64,000 nt of DNA from NCBI GenBank assembly GCA_028285145.1, contig JANQQC010000062.1:1-64000 (forward strand). Reading direction: 5' to 3'. Source of the DNA: Hyphomonadaceae bacterium. GTDB lineage: Bacteria; Pseudomonadota; Alphaproteobacteria; Caulobacterales; Hyphomonadaceae. Positions 53,061 to 60,128 of the stretch are shown one piece after another. Each line of letters opens with the position of its first letter. Positions within the stretch are counted from its first letter, which is position 1. The position numbers and the translations under genes are program-made. A model generated the notes under the pieces. The model had not been told where the DNA came from. It did no database searches and was given only the letters and a program-made list of their open reading frames with translations.

Positions 53061-53088
53061 TACGCGTCGTATGAATACATGTTGTATT
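53035..53088. promoter_or_regulatory. Three-operator cluster (left operator region)
   Basis: Three 15-bp palindromes: CATACGTTTCGTATG at 53035-53049, AATACGCGTCGTATG at 53059-53073 and AATACATGTTGTATT at 53074-53088. Half-site consensus is (A/C)ATACG around a 3-bp centre. They share the pattern with two sites near 54106-54145 and are the likely binding sites of the XRE repressor and Cro-like protein. Confidence 0.82.
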
Positions 53089-53096
53089 CGGGGGTC

Positions 53097-53468
53097 ATGA
53101 GTGAGTTCAACGAAAAAGTCGGCGAACGACTAACCTCTGCGCGGCAGGCCGCTGGCCTTTCGCGTGAGCAGGTATCAGAGCGCTTGGGCAAGGGATTCTC
53201 GCTTTCGACCATTCAGGCTCACGAAAATGGGCGAAACGCGCTGACTCCGGAAAAAGCTGATCGGTACGTCCGGCTCTACAAGATTTCGCACGACTGGCTG
53301 GTAACTGGCGTTGGAGAGATGCACTCGCAGGCGGTTGACCCGCAAACCGCAGAGATTCTCGATGTTAGCCGAAAGATTCACAACAATCGCTTACGGAAAA
53401 TCTGGATCAATACGGGTCGCGAAATGGCGGATGATGGCACCGAAAGCGAAGCTGATGGCGCTGCCTAG
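53097..53468 (+). CDS. XRE-family phage repressor
   Basis: 123 aa from the ATG directly after GGGGG; the 27 codons before it cover the operators and are not coding. Residues ~8-65 are an XRE helix-turn-helix (GERLTSARQAAGLSREQVSERLGKGFSLSTIQAHENGRNALTPEKADRYVRLYKISHDWLVTG). The C-terminal tail is short, with no LexA-like Ser-Lys peptidase, so induction does not use RecA-driven self-cleavage of this protein. It most likely keeps lysogeny. Confidence 0.85.
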   Translation: MSEFNEKVGERLTSARQAAGLSREQVSERLGKGFSLSTIQAHENGRNALTPEKADRYVRLYKISHDWLVTGVGEMHSQAVDPQTAEILDVSRKIHNNRLRKIWINTGREMADDGTESEADGAA

Positions 53469-54047
53469 CTAGTTCCGGTTGAACGCCAACATCTGGTGAC
53501 GAAGCCCGAGACCGACGAGCATCAATGTTACGCCAGATACAAGCGCTACCCAGTCCGTACCGAACCCGCTGGCATTGGACATCATAAACAAACCTGCTCC
53601 AAAGCAGAACATTTGCCCGATGCGCAAATAGAGCCACCGCAGTACAAGAATGAACCGGTTTGTTCCACTTGGCTTCGGCTTTGACGCAGGCCTCTCCGCA
53701 TAGGAAGACGTACTCGCTTCGACCTCATTCTGATCCCCTCGCTTTGCTTCAGTTCGGCCAGATGTGAGGGCCGAATACAGAAACATAGCGACGGCAAAGA
53801 TGGCTGCCGAAATCGAGTAGAAGATGATGCCTTCGGTCAGAGCCTGTTCTGTGCCGCCGTTAAGCGTCATGTAGATTCCTGGCAGTATCACCATTGCGGC
53901 AAGAGCGCCGACCGCCACACGCGTTGGCTCGCGCTCGTCCCAGAATCGAAGGACGACTTGCCCAATAAAGATTGCACCACCAACGGACCAGATCGAGCCG
54001 CCGAATATCGCCCCGATGTCCGCCCAACTTATAATTACATCGTCCAT
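53469..54047 (-). CDS. Multi-pass membrane protein of the immunity region
   Basis: 192 aa with about five hydrophobic helices (near residues 10-30, 42-62, 72-92, 130-152 and 160-180) and a charged middle loop. It lies between the repressor and the rightward early promoter, where phages often carry exclusion genes. A possible promoter on this strand (TGATAC, 17 bp, TATTAT at 54104-54132) overlaps the right operators. Function inferred only from place and topology. Confidence 0.65.
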   Translation of the reverse strand: MDDVIISWADIGAIFGGSIWSVGGAIFIGQVVLRFWDEREPTRVAVGALAAMVILPGIYMTLNGGTEQALTEGIIFYSISAAIFAVAMFLYSALTSGRTEAKRGDQNEVEASTSSYAERPASKPKPSGTNRFILVLRWLYLRIGQMFCFGAGLFMMSNASGFGTDWVALVSGVTLMLVGLGLRHQMLAFNRN

Positions 54048-54105
54048 CGGATGTCCCGCCCTCAGCTCGGATTTACCCTAGTGATTCGACGCTAACACGA
54101 AAAAT

Positions 54106-54145
54106 AATACGAAACGTATTGACCTCGTATCATACGTATCGTATG
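54106..54145. promoter_or_regulatory. Two-operator cluster (right operator region)
   Basis: AATACGAAACGTATT at 54106-54120 and CATACGTATCGTATG at 54131-54145, both palindromes of the same type as the left cluster, 25 bp centre to centre. They flank and cover the rightward promoter. Confidence 0.82.
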
Positions 54146-54147
54146 TT
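54119..54147 (+). promoter_or_regulatory. Rightward early promoter
   Basis: -35 TTGACC (54119-54124), 17-bp spacer, -10 TATGTT (54142-54147). The second operator sits between and over the -10 and the first touches the -35, so repressor binding would block it. Reads into the gene at 54175. Confidence 0.82.
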
Positions 54148-54174
54148 TCCCTCATCAAACATTGAGGGGACACC

Positions 54175-54429
54175 ATGTCACTTACAGATCAATCCGCCGA
54201 AAACCGTGATGACCGCAGAGCCTTTGTCGGCGTCTGTCTTTCGGCCAGTTCTACAATGCTCGTATTGGAGGCTGCATCGGCAAGCGCCGATGCGCTCGTC
54301 GCGTTCGCCAAGGAGTCTGACTACTACGCCGAGATGGCAGCCTCTCACTTCCGGGCAGTTGCCAAAGAGGCCTCAAAGCAGGCTGACGCCATCGAGCAGG
54401 CCCTCGCAAAAGCGGAGGACGCCCAATGA
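54175..54429 (+). CDS. First early-operon protein, unknown function
   Basis: 84 aa with GAGGGG upstream. Ala-rich and helical (VLEAASASADALVAFAKESDYYAEMAASHFRAVAKEASKQADAIEQALAK). The first gene behind the rightward promoter; often such a gene encodes an early regulator, but no motif is recognised. Confidence 0.6.
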   Translation: MSLTDQSAENRDDRRAFVGVCLSASSTMLVLEAASASADALVAFAKESDYYAEMAASHFRAVAKEASKQADAIEQALAKAEDAQ

Positions 54430-54554
54430 CCCGCTACCCAACCTACCGCCTGAAGCCAGCGACTGACGCTGGAGCGATTGGCAAGCTTCTATTCGGGGCG
54501 GCTCTTTTTGGCTGCGCAATCGGTGGCTCTGCTGCCGGGCTGTTGGGGGGCTGA
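54426..54554 (+). CDS. Small membrane protein
   Basis: 42 aa starting in an ATGA overlap. One Gly-rich hydrophobic helix (IGKLLFGAALFGCAIGGSAAGLLGG) ends the protein. Tight coupling on the left and the following gene 3 bp away support that it is expressed. Confidence 0.5.
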   Translation: MTRYPTYRLKPATDAGAIGKLLFGAALFGCAIGGSAAGLLGG

Positions 54555-54557
54555 GGG

Positions 54558-54746
54558 ATGGCTTGGACCAACTACAAACAGGCAAAAGACCTGCCGCCCG
54601 AAATCGTTGAGCGTATGTGGCGAGCCTTGGATCGCATTGCGACAGCTTGCGAGCAAAAGCATCCGGCAGATCCCGACTTCTTAAGCAAGGATCAGATTCG
54701 GGAGTATTGCGAGCGCGCCCTCCCCACTGAGGAGGACGCATCATGA
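54558..54746 (+). CDS. Small early protein, unknown function
   Basis: 62 aa, helical and charged (PPEIVERMWRALDRIATACEQKHPADPDFLSKDQIREYCERAL), with GAGGG upstream and a 4-bp overlap with the next gene. No known domain. Confidence 0.57.
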   Translation: MAWTNYKQAKDLPPEIVERMWRALDRIATACEQKHPADPDFLSKDQIREYCERALPTEEDAS

Positions 54747-55003
54747 CCCTCCTAAACCTCAAAACCCGTGCTGCTGACTTTGACGCCGCTGTTCTTGAAC
54801 GCCGAGCGGTGCGCGAAAAGCGAGAGAGCGCTGAGTGGGGCGCAGAAGCCCGCGCTGACATCCGCGCCTTCGTCAATAAGATGCCGGTCTCATCCGCTGA
54901 CTTCGACATGGTCGTCGAGGGCATTGAGGACCTGCTCCACGATCACTGCAACGCATCAGACGCCGACGCCTTCATGGCTGGGCTGAAGGGAGAAGACGCA
55001 TGA
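54743..55003 (+). CDS. Small early protein, unknown function
   Basis: 86 aa, acidic, helical (SADFDMVVEGIEDLLHDHCNASDADAFMAGLKG). 4-bp overlaps with both neighbours. Probably one of several early host- or recombination-modifying proteins. Confidence 0.57.
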   Translation: MTLLNLKTRAADFDAAVLERRAVREKRESAEWGAEARADIRAFVNKMPVSSADFDMVVEGIEDLLHDHCNASDADAFMAGLKGEDA

Positions 55004-55233
55004 GCGCCAACGATTTCGATTTGAACGCACACATGATGCCGCGAGAACTGGTCAACTGCCCGGTTCGCAAGAAGGCGATCACCGCGCCCCTGATGCTGTC
55101 TTTGGCCAATCATGAGGCCGAGGCCAAAGCCCGCGCCGACGAGCTGAAGCGCCTGGAAGCCGAGCACGCTGTTGCACGCATTCTTGTCGGCATTGCCCGA
55201 CGGGAAGCCGAAGAAGCGGGATGCTTTGAATGA
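55000..55233 (+). CDS. Small early protein, unknown function
   Basis: 77 aa. A short N-terminal part (MMPRELVNCPVRKKAIT) precedes a charged helix (ANHEAEAKARADELKRLEAEHAVARILVGIARREAEE). Overlaps the previous gene by 4 bp. Confidence 0.56.
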   Translation: MSANDFDLNAHMMPRELVNCPVRKKAITAPLMLSLANHEAEAKARADELKRLEAEHAVARILVGIARREAEEAGCFE

Positions 55234-55234
55234 C

Positions 55235-55597
55235 ATGCGCCAGCCAACAACACTCGATGAACGCTGGGCATGGTGGGAGGCGGCTGTATCTGGCGAGCCC
55301 CTGCCAGCCCACGAGGAAGAACCTCAGTGCGGCTACTTCAAAGTCCGCAAGTTCAGATACGGGCTCTGGCCCGCTGGGCCTTGGCTACCTGCGCGCATCT
55401 GGATGGCCCCGCAGGACATCAACCCTGACACCGGAGAGCTGCTCTCCGATGAAATCATACACGCTGAAATCAACGGGAGGCCAGTAGACCCATGGAAAAC
55501 TTGGCTTTGGATGGCCGCGAGGCCGATCAGGGAGACGGAGTGGACGGAGTTGTCGGCCTTGAGTCCGCTGACGCCGGAGAAGATACCGAGCCGCTGA
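55235..55597 (+). CDS. Early protein overlapping the ERF gene
   Basis: 120 aa from the ATG one base after the previous stop. Trp-rich with EPQCGYFKVRKFRYGLWPAGPWLPARIWMAPQDINPDTGELLSDE, which matches a common small phage family of unknown role in recombination operons. The last 106 bp overlap the start of the ERF gene in another frame. Confidence 0.6.
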   Translation: MRQPTTLDERWAWWEAAVSGEPLPAHEEEPQCGYFKVRKFRYGLWPAGPWLPARIWMAPQDINPDTGELLSDEIIHAEINGRPVDPWKTWLWMAARPIRETEWTELSALSPLTPEKIPSR

Positions 55598-56256
55598 CGC
55601 TGGCTCAGAAGATTGTCGCCATTCGCAAGCAATGCGCCGGCATTGGCAAAGAGCCGGTCACGATGAAGTATCAAAAGGACGGCAAGTGGGTTGAGACGAC
55701 TTACCCCGCGCACACGATTGAAGGTGTCCTCGTCGCTGTTCGCCACCTTCTCAACGAGCACAACGTCATCATCACCCCGAGCGTCGTTGAGCGGGTCTAT
55801 AATGGCAACCGCTGCGACGTGATCATAGAATTCACTTGGGAGTGTGTGGAGAGTGGCGAGACACGCGTTGTTCGCTGGGCTGGGGCCGATACCGACAAGG
55901 GTGGAAAGGGCTTTGCCAAGGCGGGCACAAACGCGCTTAAGGAGCACCTGAAGAAGTTCCTGCTCATTACTGACCGCGACGACGCCAAGGAAGAGACGGA
56001 AAATCTCGAACACCAGACCGCAGAGCAGGTCTCCCGATCAGAGGTTGAGGCGGCCAAAGAGAAGGCCCGCCAGCAGTTCGAGAACCTCGCAAAGGCGTGG
56101 ATCGCCAACATCAAGAACGCGCCGGACGTGGCCGCCCTCAAGATGCTTAAGCGCGAGCAGACCTTCCTTGATGATCCGGACCTGCCGGGCACGACGAAAC
56201 AGTTCCTCGATAAGCTCTATAGCGAGCGCATTGCAGAGTTGGAGGCCGGAGAATGA
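55492..56256 (+). CDS. erf: ERF-family single-strand annealing recombinase
   Basis: 254 aa. The core (LTLAQKIVAIRKQCAGIGKEPVTMKYQKDGKW...YPAHTIEGVLVAVRHLLNEHNVIITPSV...VRWAGADTDKGGKGFAKAGTNALKEHLKKFLLI) matches the ERF superfamily, ring-forming proteins that anneal complementary strands in P22-type recombination. A basic/acidic helical C-terminal domain follows. Acts with NinB and host nucleases to recombine and circularise phage DNA. Confidence 0.88.
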   Translation: MENLALDGREADQGDGVDGVVGLESADAGEDTEPLTLAQKIVAIRKQCAGIGKEPVTMKYQKDGKWVETTYPAHTIEGVLVAVRHLLNEHNVIITPSVVERVYNGNRCDVIIEFTWECVESGETRVVRWAGADTDKGGKGFAKAGTNALKEHLKKFLLITDRDDAKEETENLEHQTAEQVSRSEVEAAKEKARQQFENLAKAWIANIKNAPDVAALKMLKREQTFLDDPDLPGTTKQFLDKLYSERIAELEAGE

Positions 56257-56648
56257 GCCGCGCTTCCCTCTTCGTCTGCACTGAGAGCCAACGTCAAAAA
56301 GCCCTGCGCTGGGTTCGTGAGGCCCCGCTGGGCTACTTCATCGACTTCCGGCGCGACAAGCGCAGCCTCGATCAGAACAACCTCATGTGGGCCTGCCTGA
56401 CCGACCTGTCCCATCAGGTGGAATGGCATGGCCAGAAGCTCAGCCCGGAGGACTGGAAAGTCCTCATGATGGCCGGGCTCGATCAGGAATTGCGCGTCGT
56501 TCCGAACATCGCGGGCAACGGATACGTCCCGCTCGGCCGGTCCAGCTCCAAGCTCACCAAAGCCGAGATGATCGAACTCATCGAGCTGATCCGCGCGTTC
56601 GGGGCTCAGCACGGCGTCGTGTTTGGCGATCAGGAGGAAGCGGCATGA
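56253..56648 (+). CDS. ninB: NinB (lambda Orf-like) recombination mediator
   Basis: 131 aa. RRDKRSLDQNNLMWACLTDLSHQVEWHGQKLSPEDWKVLMMAGL and the end LTKAEMIELIELIRAFGAQHGV are the NinB family signature. Lambda Orf loads annealing protein on SSB-coated DNA and stands in for RecFOR. It follows erf by 4-bp overlap, a natural partnership. Confidence 0.93.
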   Translation: MSRASLFVCTESQRQKALRWVREAPLGYFIDFRRDKRSLDQNNLMWACLTDLSHQVEWHGQKLSPEDWKVLMMAGLDQELRVVPNIAGNGYVPLGRSSSKLTKAEMIELIELIRAFGAQHGVVFGDQEEAA

Positions 56649-57124
56649 CCGATCCCCTCCCCCAATCCGAACTCAAGCGCCTTCGTGTCCGTGAGAGCGC
56701 CCAGCGCCGAGAGACACGCGAGCGCGGGCTTCCGCACGAGCCAATCAATGTGAGTGCGCTCTGGGAGCTTCAGAATGGCGTCTGCGGATGTGAGAAGCGC
56801 TGCGGGGATCTGAACCCCAATGCCGTCCACGGAGAGCCAGACCATATCGTCATCGGCCACATCCACCCGCGCAGCCTTCAGGGCGGGCACGTGATCCGCA
56901 ATGTGTTCCTGCAACGAGCGGACTGCAACGCTTACAGCGCCCAGACATGGGAATCCACCTCACGGCGGATGCGCACGAAGTTCACGCTCGACAAGGCGAA
57001 ATCGGCGAAGCGCAAGGCTGCCAAACGCACGTCCTCTAAGCCCAACAATGGCAAGCGCAACGGCCTGAGCAAGCGCAAGGGCATCAAATACGACTGGAAG
57101 AAGGGCCGATATGTCAAAGCCTAG
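56645..57124 (+). CDS. HNH-type nuclease-like protein
   Basis: 159 aa from the ATGA overlap with ninB. The middle (LWELQNGVCGCEKRCGDL...EPDHIVIGHIHPRSLQGGHVIRNVFLQRADCN) has cysteines and a DH...H...N pattern of a zinc-supported HNH fold. A Lys/Arg-rich tail would bind DNA. Similar nucleases follow NinB in other phages (as NinG or Ref-like proteins), so a recombination nuclease is likely. Confidence 0.78.
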   Translation: MTDPLPQSELKRLRVRESAQRRETRERGLPHEPINVSALWELQNGVCGCEKRCGDLNPNAVHGEPDHIVIGHIHPRSLQGGHVIRNVFLQRADCNAYSAQTWESTSRRMRTKFTLDKAKSAKRKAAKRTSSKPNNGKRNGLSKRKGIKYDWKKGRYVKA

Positions 57125-57160
57125 CACCAGGAAATCATTCAGCGGAAAGGTAACGCCCCG

Positions 57161-57427
57161 ATGACTGAAGAAGCAATTGAGATCACGGATGACAATTTTG
57201 AGATGGCTATGTCTCAAGTCTCCACGGCCTTCCACATGCTTGCGCTGTTTGATTGGGCCAAGCTTATCGAGCAGCGGCGCAGTGCTGACAGCTTCATGCA
57301 CATCACGGACCCGACTGGCTATCTCAAGCTGATCAACTCCGAGAATGCCGCCAACAATTTCGAGGCCGCTCAGGCAGCGCGCGACTATGTTGCCGCGTTG
57401 AAGCGGATCGCGGGGCGTCCATCATGA
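57161..57427 (+). CDS. Small early protein, unknown function
   Basis: 88 aa, helical and without cysteine, with a weak GAAAGG site. Ends in an ATGA overlap with the next gene. No domain recognised. Confidence 0.56.
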   Translation: MTEEAIEITDDNFEMAMSQVSTAFHMLALFDWAKLIEQRRSADSFMHITDPTGYLKLINSENAANNFEAAQAARDYVAALKRIAGRPS

Positions 57428-57987
57428 CCACCCCCACCAGACTCCGCGAGCTGCTTGAGGCGGCGACGCCCGGCGATCTATCGACGGCTGAACTCAGTAT
57501 TGCCCGAGAATGGCTTGAGTGTCCCATGTGCGGCGGGGCTGGAGAAGTAGAAGGGTCAACATTCGTCAACTTCGACGACAAGCCTTTGAACGTGCAATTC
57601 TATAGCACCGGCTTCTCAGGCATTGGCCCAGAGTTCGGCGCGCACGAGGCGTTATGGCAAGCCGTTCTCCCCATGCTGCCCACCCTCATCACAGCCCTTG
57701 AAGAATTGGAAGCGCTGAGGGCGGAGAATGCGCGATTGATGGAGGCGGCAATTTCGCTGGCTCCTTGGCTTGATCACTGGCAGCGGGACAAGGAGTTCGG
57801 CCTCGCGCCTACTGATGCGTCTTTGGATGCCGCACGCCAAGCGCTCGCGCCAATCTGGCAGATCATTCCACACATTCACGACGGACGCGGCGATGACCCA
57901 GACACCTGCCTGAGATGCGGGCTCGACATTCGTGGCTCAATTCACTCGTCGGCCGCCCGCGCCGCACTGAAAGGAGCCCCAGCATGA
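57424..57987 (+). CDS. Zinc-motif early protein
   Basis: 187 aa. Opens TPTRLRELLEAATPGDLS, then CPMCGGAGEVEG, half of a DnaJ-like zinc motif, and later CLRCGLDIRG, a second CxxC. The rest is helical. Ea22/Ead-type accessory proteins of lambdoid phages share this opening style; function unknown. Confidence 0.6.
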   Translation: MTTPTRLRELLEAATPGDLSTAELSIAREWLECPMCGGAGEVEGSTFVNFDDKPLNVQFYSTGFSGIGPEFGAHEALWQAVLPMLPTLITALEELEALRAENARLMEAAISLAPWLDHWQRDKEFGLAPTDASLDAARQALAPIWQIIPHIHDGRGDDPDTCLRCGLDIRGSIHSSAARAALKGAPA

Positions 57988-58787
57988 GCAGTGAGCTGAA
58001 TGAAGAGGCGCTGGAAGCGGCGGCGAAGGCGATAATCAGAGAGGGTTGGTCAATTGATGAAAAGATGTCGCGTTACTGCGCAAAAGACGCCATCAAAGCC
58101 TACCTCGCCGCACTCCCGTCAAAGGACACCGCGCCGTCAGTCTTCAAAACGCCAACCGAGGAAGAGGCAGCGGCTATCATAGCCGAAGGCCCTCAAGGGC
58201 TCATGCGTTGGGCGGGATCGTTCGAAGGTGGCGTGTGTGTATCTGACGAGGACACCGCGCCGTCTGCGTTGAGGGAGGCGTTGGACGACAACCAGGCTTT
58301 CCTACTTGAGCGCGCTAATCCCGACGCAAGCATCTCGATAGAGGCCCCCAACGGCTCGATGCGCGCCAAGACGGACATCACGGTCGCGCAGCTTCAAGCA
58401 GCCCTCGCCACACCCGAAGCTGCTGAGGTGAAAGACGTTGATCCAACTGACATGCTTGGACGCCTCGCGATCTACCGGGGCTCATGGGAGCGCGACGATG
58501 CTTTAGAAGCCCGTGATCCTCTTGAAGAAGCGAAGTTCCTTCGTGAGCTTGAGAGCTTCGTCTGGCCGCTCGTTTGCGAAAAGGCAGCACTCTCCGCCCC
58601 GTCCGTGTGGCGGGACAGGCTCGATCAAGCGAAGGGTCAAATACTTGCGCGAGTGCAAGACCTGTCCGCAGCTTCGTCAATGGGAGGAAAGCTGCCACTC
58701 AACTATGATGATGTTGCAGGGATCGTCTGTGACGAACTGGACCCGTTGATCAAGCCCCTCCCACCAGCCCCTGAAGGAGGTCGGTGA
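57984..58787 (+). CDS. Accessory early protein, unknown function
   Basis: 267 aa from the ATGA overlap. Opens with NEEALEAAAKAIIREGWSIDEKMSRYCAKDAIKAYLAAL, common to accessory proteins of temperate phages that often carry variable middles. SxKDTAPS and DEDTAPSALREAL repeat the element DTAPS, a sign of modular growth. No catalytic motif. Confidence 0.6.
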   Translation: MSSELNEEALEAAAKAIIREGWSIDEKMSRYCAKDAIKAYLAALPSKDTAPSVFKTPTEEEAAAIIAEGPQGLMRWAGSFEGGVCVSDEDTAPSALREALDDNQAFLLERANPDASISIEAPNGSMRAKTDITVAQLQAALATPEAAEVKDVDPTDMLGRLAIYRGSWERDDALEARDPLEEAKFLRELESFVWPLVCEKAALSAPSVWRDRLDQAKGQILARVQDLSAASSMGGKLPLNYDDVAGIVCDELDPLIKPLPPAPEGGR

Positions 58788-59011
58788 TGTCTCAAGCATG
58801 GAAATGGTTTGAGCAATCGATCTCTGATCACATCGCGATCATGGGTCTGATGTTTCGATCATACGTTCAGGATGTGCCAGACGGTGAGACATGCGCCGAA
58901 TACCATCAATCCAACAAGCGCATCTGCGTCTCCTGCAAGCAAGAGTTTTTCGGTGCGCCGACACGGATTGAGTGCCGCGAATGCGCCACCCCACACGGAG
59001 ACCAGACATGA
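58784..59011 (+). CDS. Zinc-ribbon early protein
   Basis: 75 aa (a second ATG at 58787 is equally good; GGAGG precedes). Two CxxC motifs, CVSC and CREC, separated by 15 residues form a zinc ribbon in the C-terminal half. Ends in an overlap with the next start. Confidence 0.58.
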   Translation: MMSQAWKWFEQSISDHIAIMGLMFRSYVQDVPDGETCAEYHQSNKRICVSCKQEFFGAPTRIECRECATPHGDQT

Positions 59012-59184
59012 GCGGGACGTGTGAGACGTGCAGGTTTTGGTCTGGCGACGAAATCGACAATCGCGGCAGGTGCCGTGTTTGGCCGCCACGATCTGACAGA
59101 AAGACCGGCAATGCGGAATGGCCTTGGACCAAAGCAGATGATTGGTGCGGCTACCGCCAACCCCGTGGAGGCGCAGATGACTGA
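59008..59184 (+). CDS. Small Cys-rich early protein
   Basis: 58 aa. Pattern CETCRFW...GRCRVWPP...WPWTKADDWCGY is a common small phage family with four cysteines that probably bind one zinc. Starts in a 4-bp overlap. Confidence 0.62.
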   Translation: MSGTCETCRFWSGDEIDNRGRCRVWPPRSDRKTGNAEWPWTKADDWCGYRQPRGGADD

Positions 59185-59476
59185 GCAGCTACAGGGAGCG
59201 ATTGAGGCGGGGTTGCTCGCCATGAGTGAAGTCGATGCGTCATCGCGCGGTGAGGCGGAGGCACGGCGTTGCTTGGAGGCTGCTCTACCTGCTGCGATGG
59301 CTGATCTCCGAGCGCAAGGCTTTGTGCTGGCTTCCTCGTTGGCGCTAAAGGTGCTCATCAAAACCATTCGGGAAGAGTTCTTGGCCTTTCAAGATAGCGA
59401 TGAACACGAGGAGCTTCGATCTTCCGTTCGCGCGCTTGAAGCCATGCTCACGACCGCACAGTGCGAGGGTGGGTGA
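59177..59476 (+). CDS. Small early protein, unknown function
   Basis: 99 aa, helical and Ala-rich (AIEAGLLAMSEVDASSRGEAEARRCLEAALPAAMADLRAQG). Overlaps the Cys-rich gene by 8 bp. Unknown. Confidence 0.56.
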   Translation: MTEQLQGAIEAGLLAMSEVDASSRGEAEARRCLEAALPAAMADLRAQGFVLASSLALKVLIKTIREEFLAFQDSDEHEELRSSVRALEAMLTTAQCEGG

Positions 59477-59796
59477 TGAGTAAACGTCGCTTTCGCAAAG
59501 AGCTAAATCATCTGATGAAAACCGGTGACTGGGCTCCAGAAATCAACGGAACATTTGGGTGGCGGCTTGAGGCGCTTTCGAGCGACCCCGTCAAAATCTG
59601 TCGTTCAGGCCACGACGAGGTCACCCTCTTCGTGGGCGGAGAATTCATCGGTACTTTCGGCGAGAACAACAAACCAAGAGTCTTCAAGTTCTTCCGCCAG
59701 CACGCCAACGCTGTTCATCAAGAGTACAATCAGAACAAAATGGCCCGGGCTGTTGCCGCACTGACAGCATCTCGCCCCACGGAGTCAGGAGAGTGA
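59476..59796 (+). CDS. Small early protein, unknown function
   Basis: 106 aa from the ATG in a TGATG overlap; a GTG five codons upstream is less likely. Basic N-terminus (SKRRFRKELNHLMKTG) and a folded middle with VTLFVGGEFIGTFGENN. Ends 1 bp into the excisionase start region. Confidence 0.57.
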   Translation: MSKRRFRKELNHLMKTGDWAPEINGTFGWRLEALSSDPVKICRSGHDEVTLFVGGEFIGTFGENNKPRVFKFFRQHANAVHQEYNQNKMARAVAALTASRPTESGE

Positions 59797-60128
59797 CCGG
59801 GGCGCTCCTCACATATGCTGACGTCACCGAGCTCTTGGGCGTGGACGAAAAGACCGTTCGCGGTATCGTGGAGAAGGGTCAGCTTCCGCGCATTGTCATT
59901 TCAGCAAGGTGCATCCGCTTTGATCCGCAGGATGTTCAAGCTTTCATTGAGGGGGCGAAAGAGTGTCCGTCTATCGAAAAGGCCGCTTCTGGCACTACGA
60001 CTTCCAATACCAGGGCCGCCGCTTCTACGGTTCGACGGGGCAGGAAACAAAGCGCGCCGCTGAAACCGTGGAGCGCGCAAAACGACTTGAAGCCGCGACC
60101 GGCTCCCATGACGACGCGAGCAAAATGA
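59793..60128 (+). CDS. Excisionase-like HTH protein
   Basis: 111 aa from a GTG in a GTGA overlap. Residues 4-53 (LLTYADVTELLGVDEKTVRGIVEKGQLPRIVISARCIRFDPQDVQAFIEG) form a MerR/AlpA-type winged HTH as in phage excisionases. The rest is a basic disordered tail that overlaps the integrase start by 166 bp. It would bend attL/attR DNA to favour excision. Confidence 0.75.
   Translation: MTGALLTYADVTELLGVDEKTVRGIVEKGQLPRIVISARCIRFDPQDVQAFIEGAKECPSIEKAASGTTTSNTRAAASTVRRGRKQSAPLKPWSAQNDLKPRPAPMTTRAK

Noticed and set aside
53097-53468. LexA-type self-cleaving repressor
   Set aside because: The protein is only 123 aa and has no Ser-Lys peptidase domain after the HTH.
56387-56644. Extended start of the HNH protein
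   Set aside because: This part is a shadow of ninB in another frame; the ATGA overlap at 56645 is the natural start.
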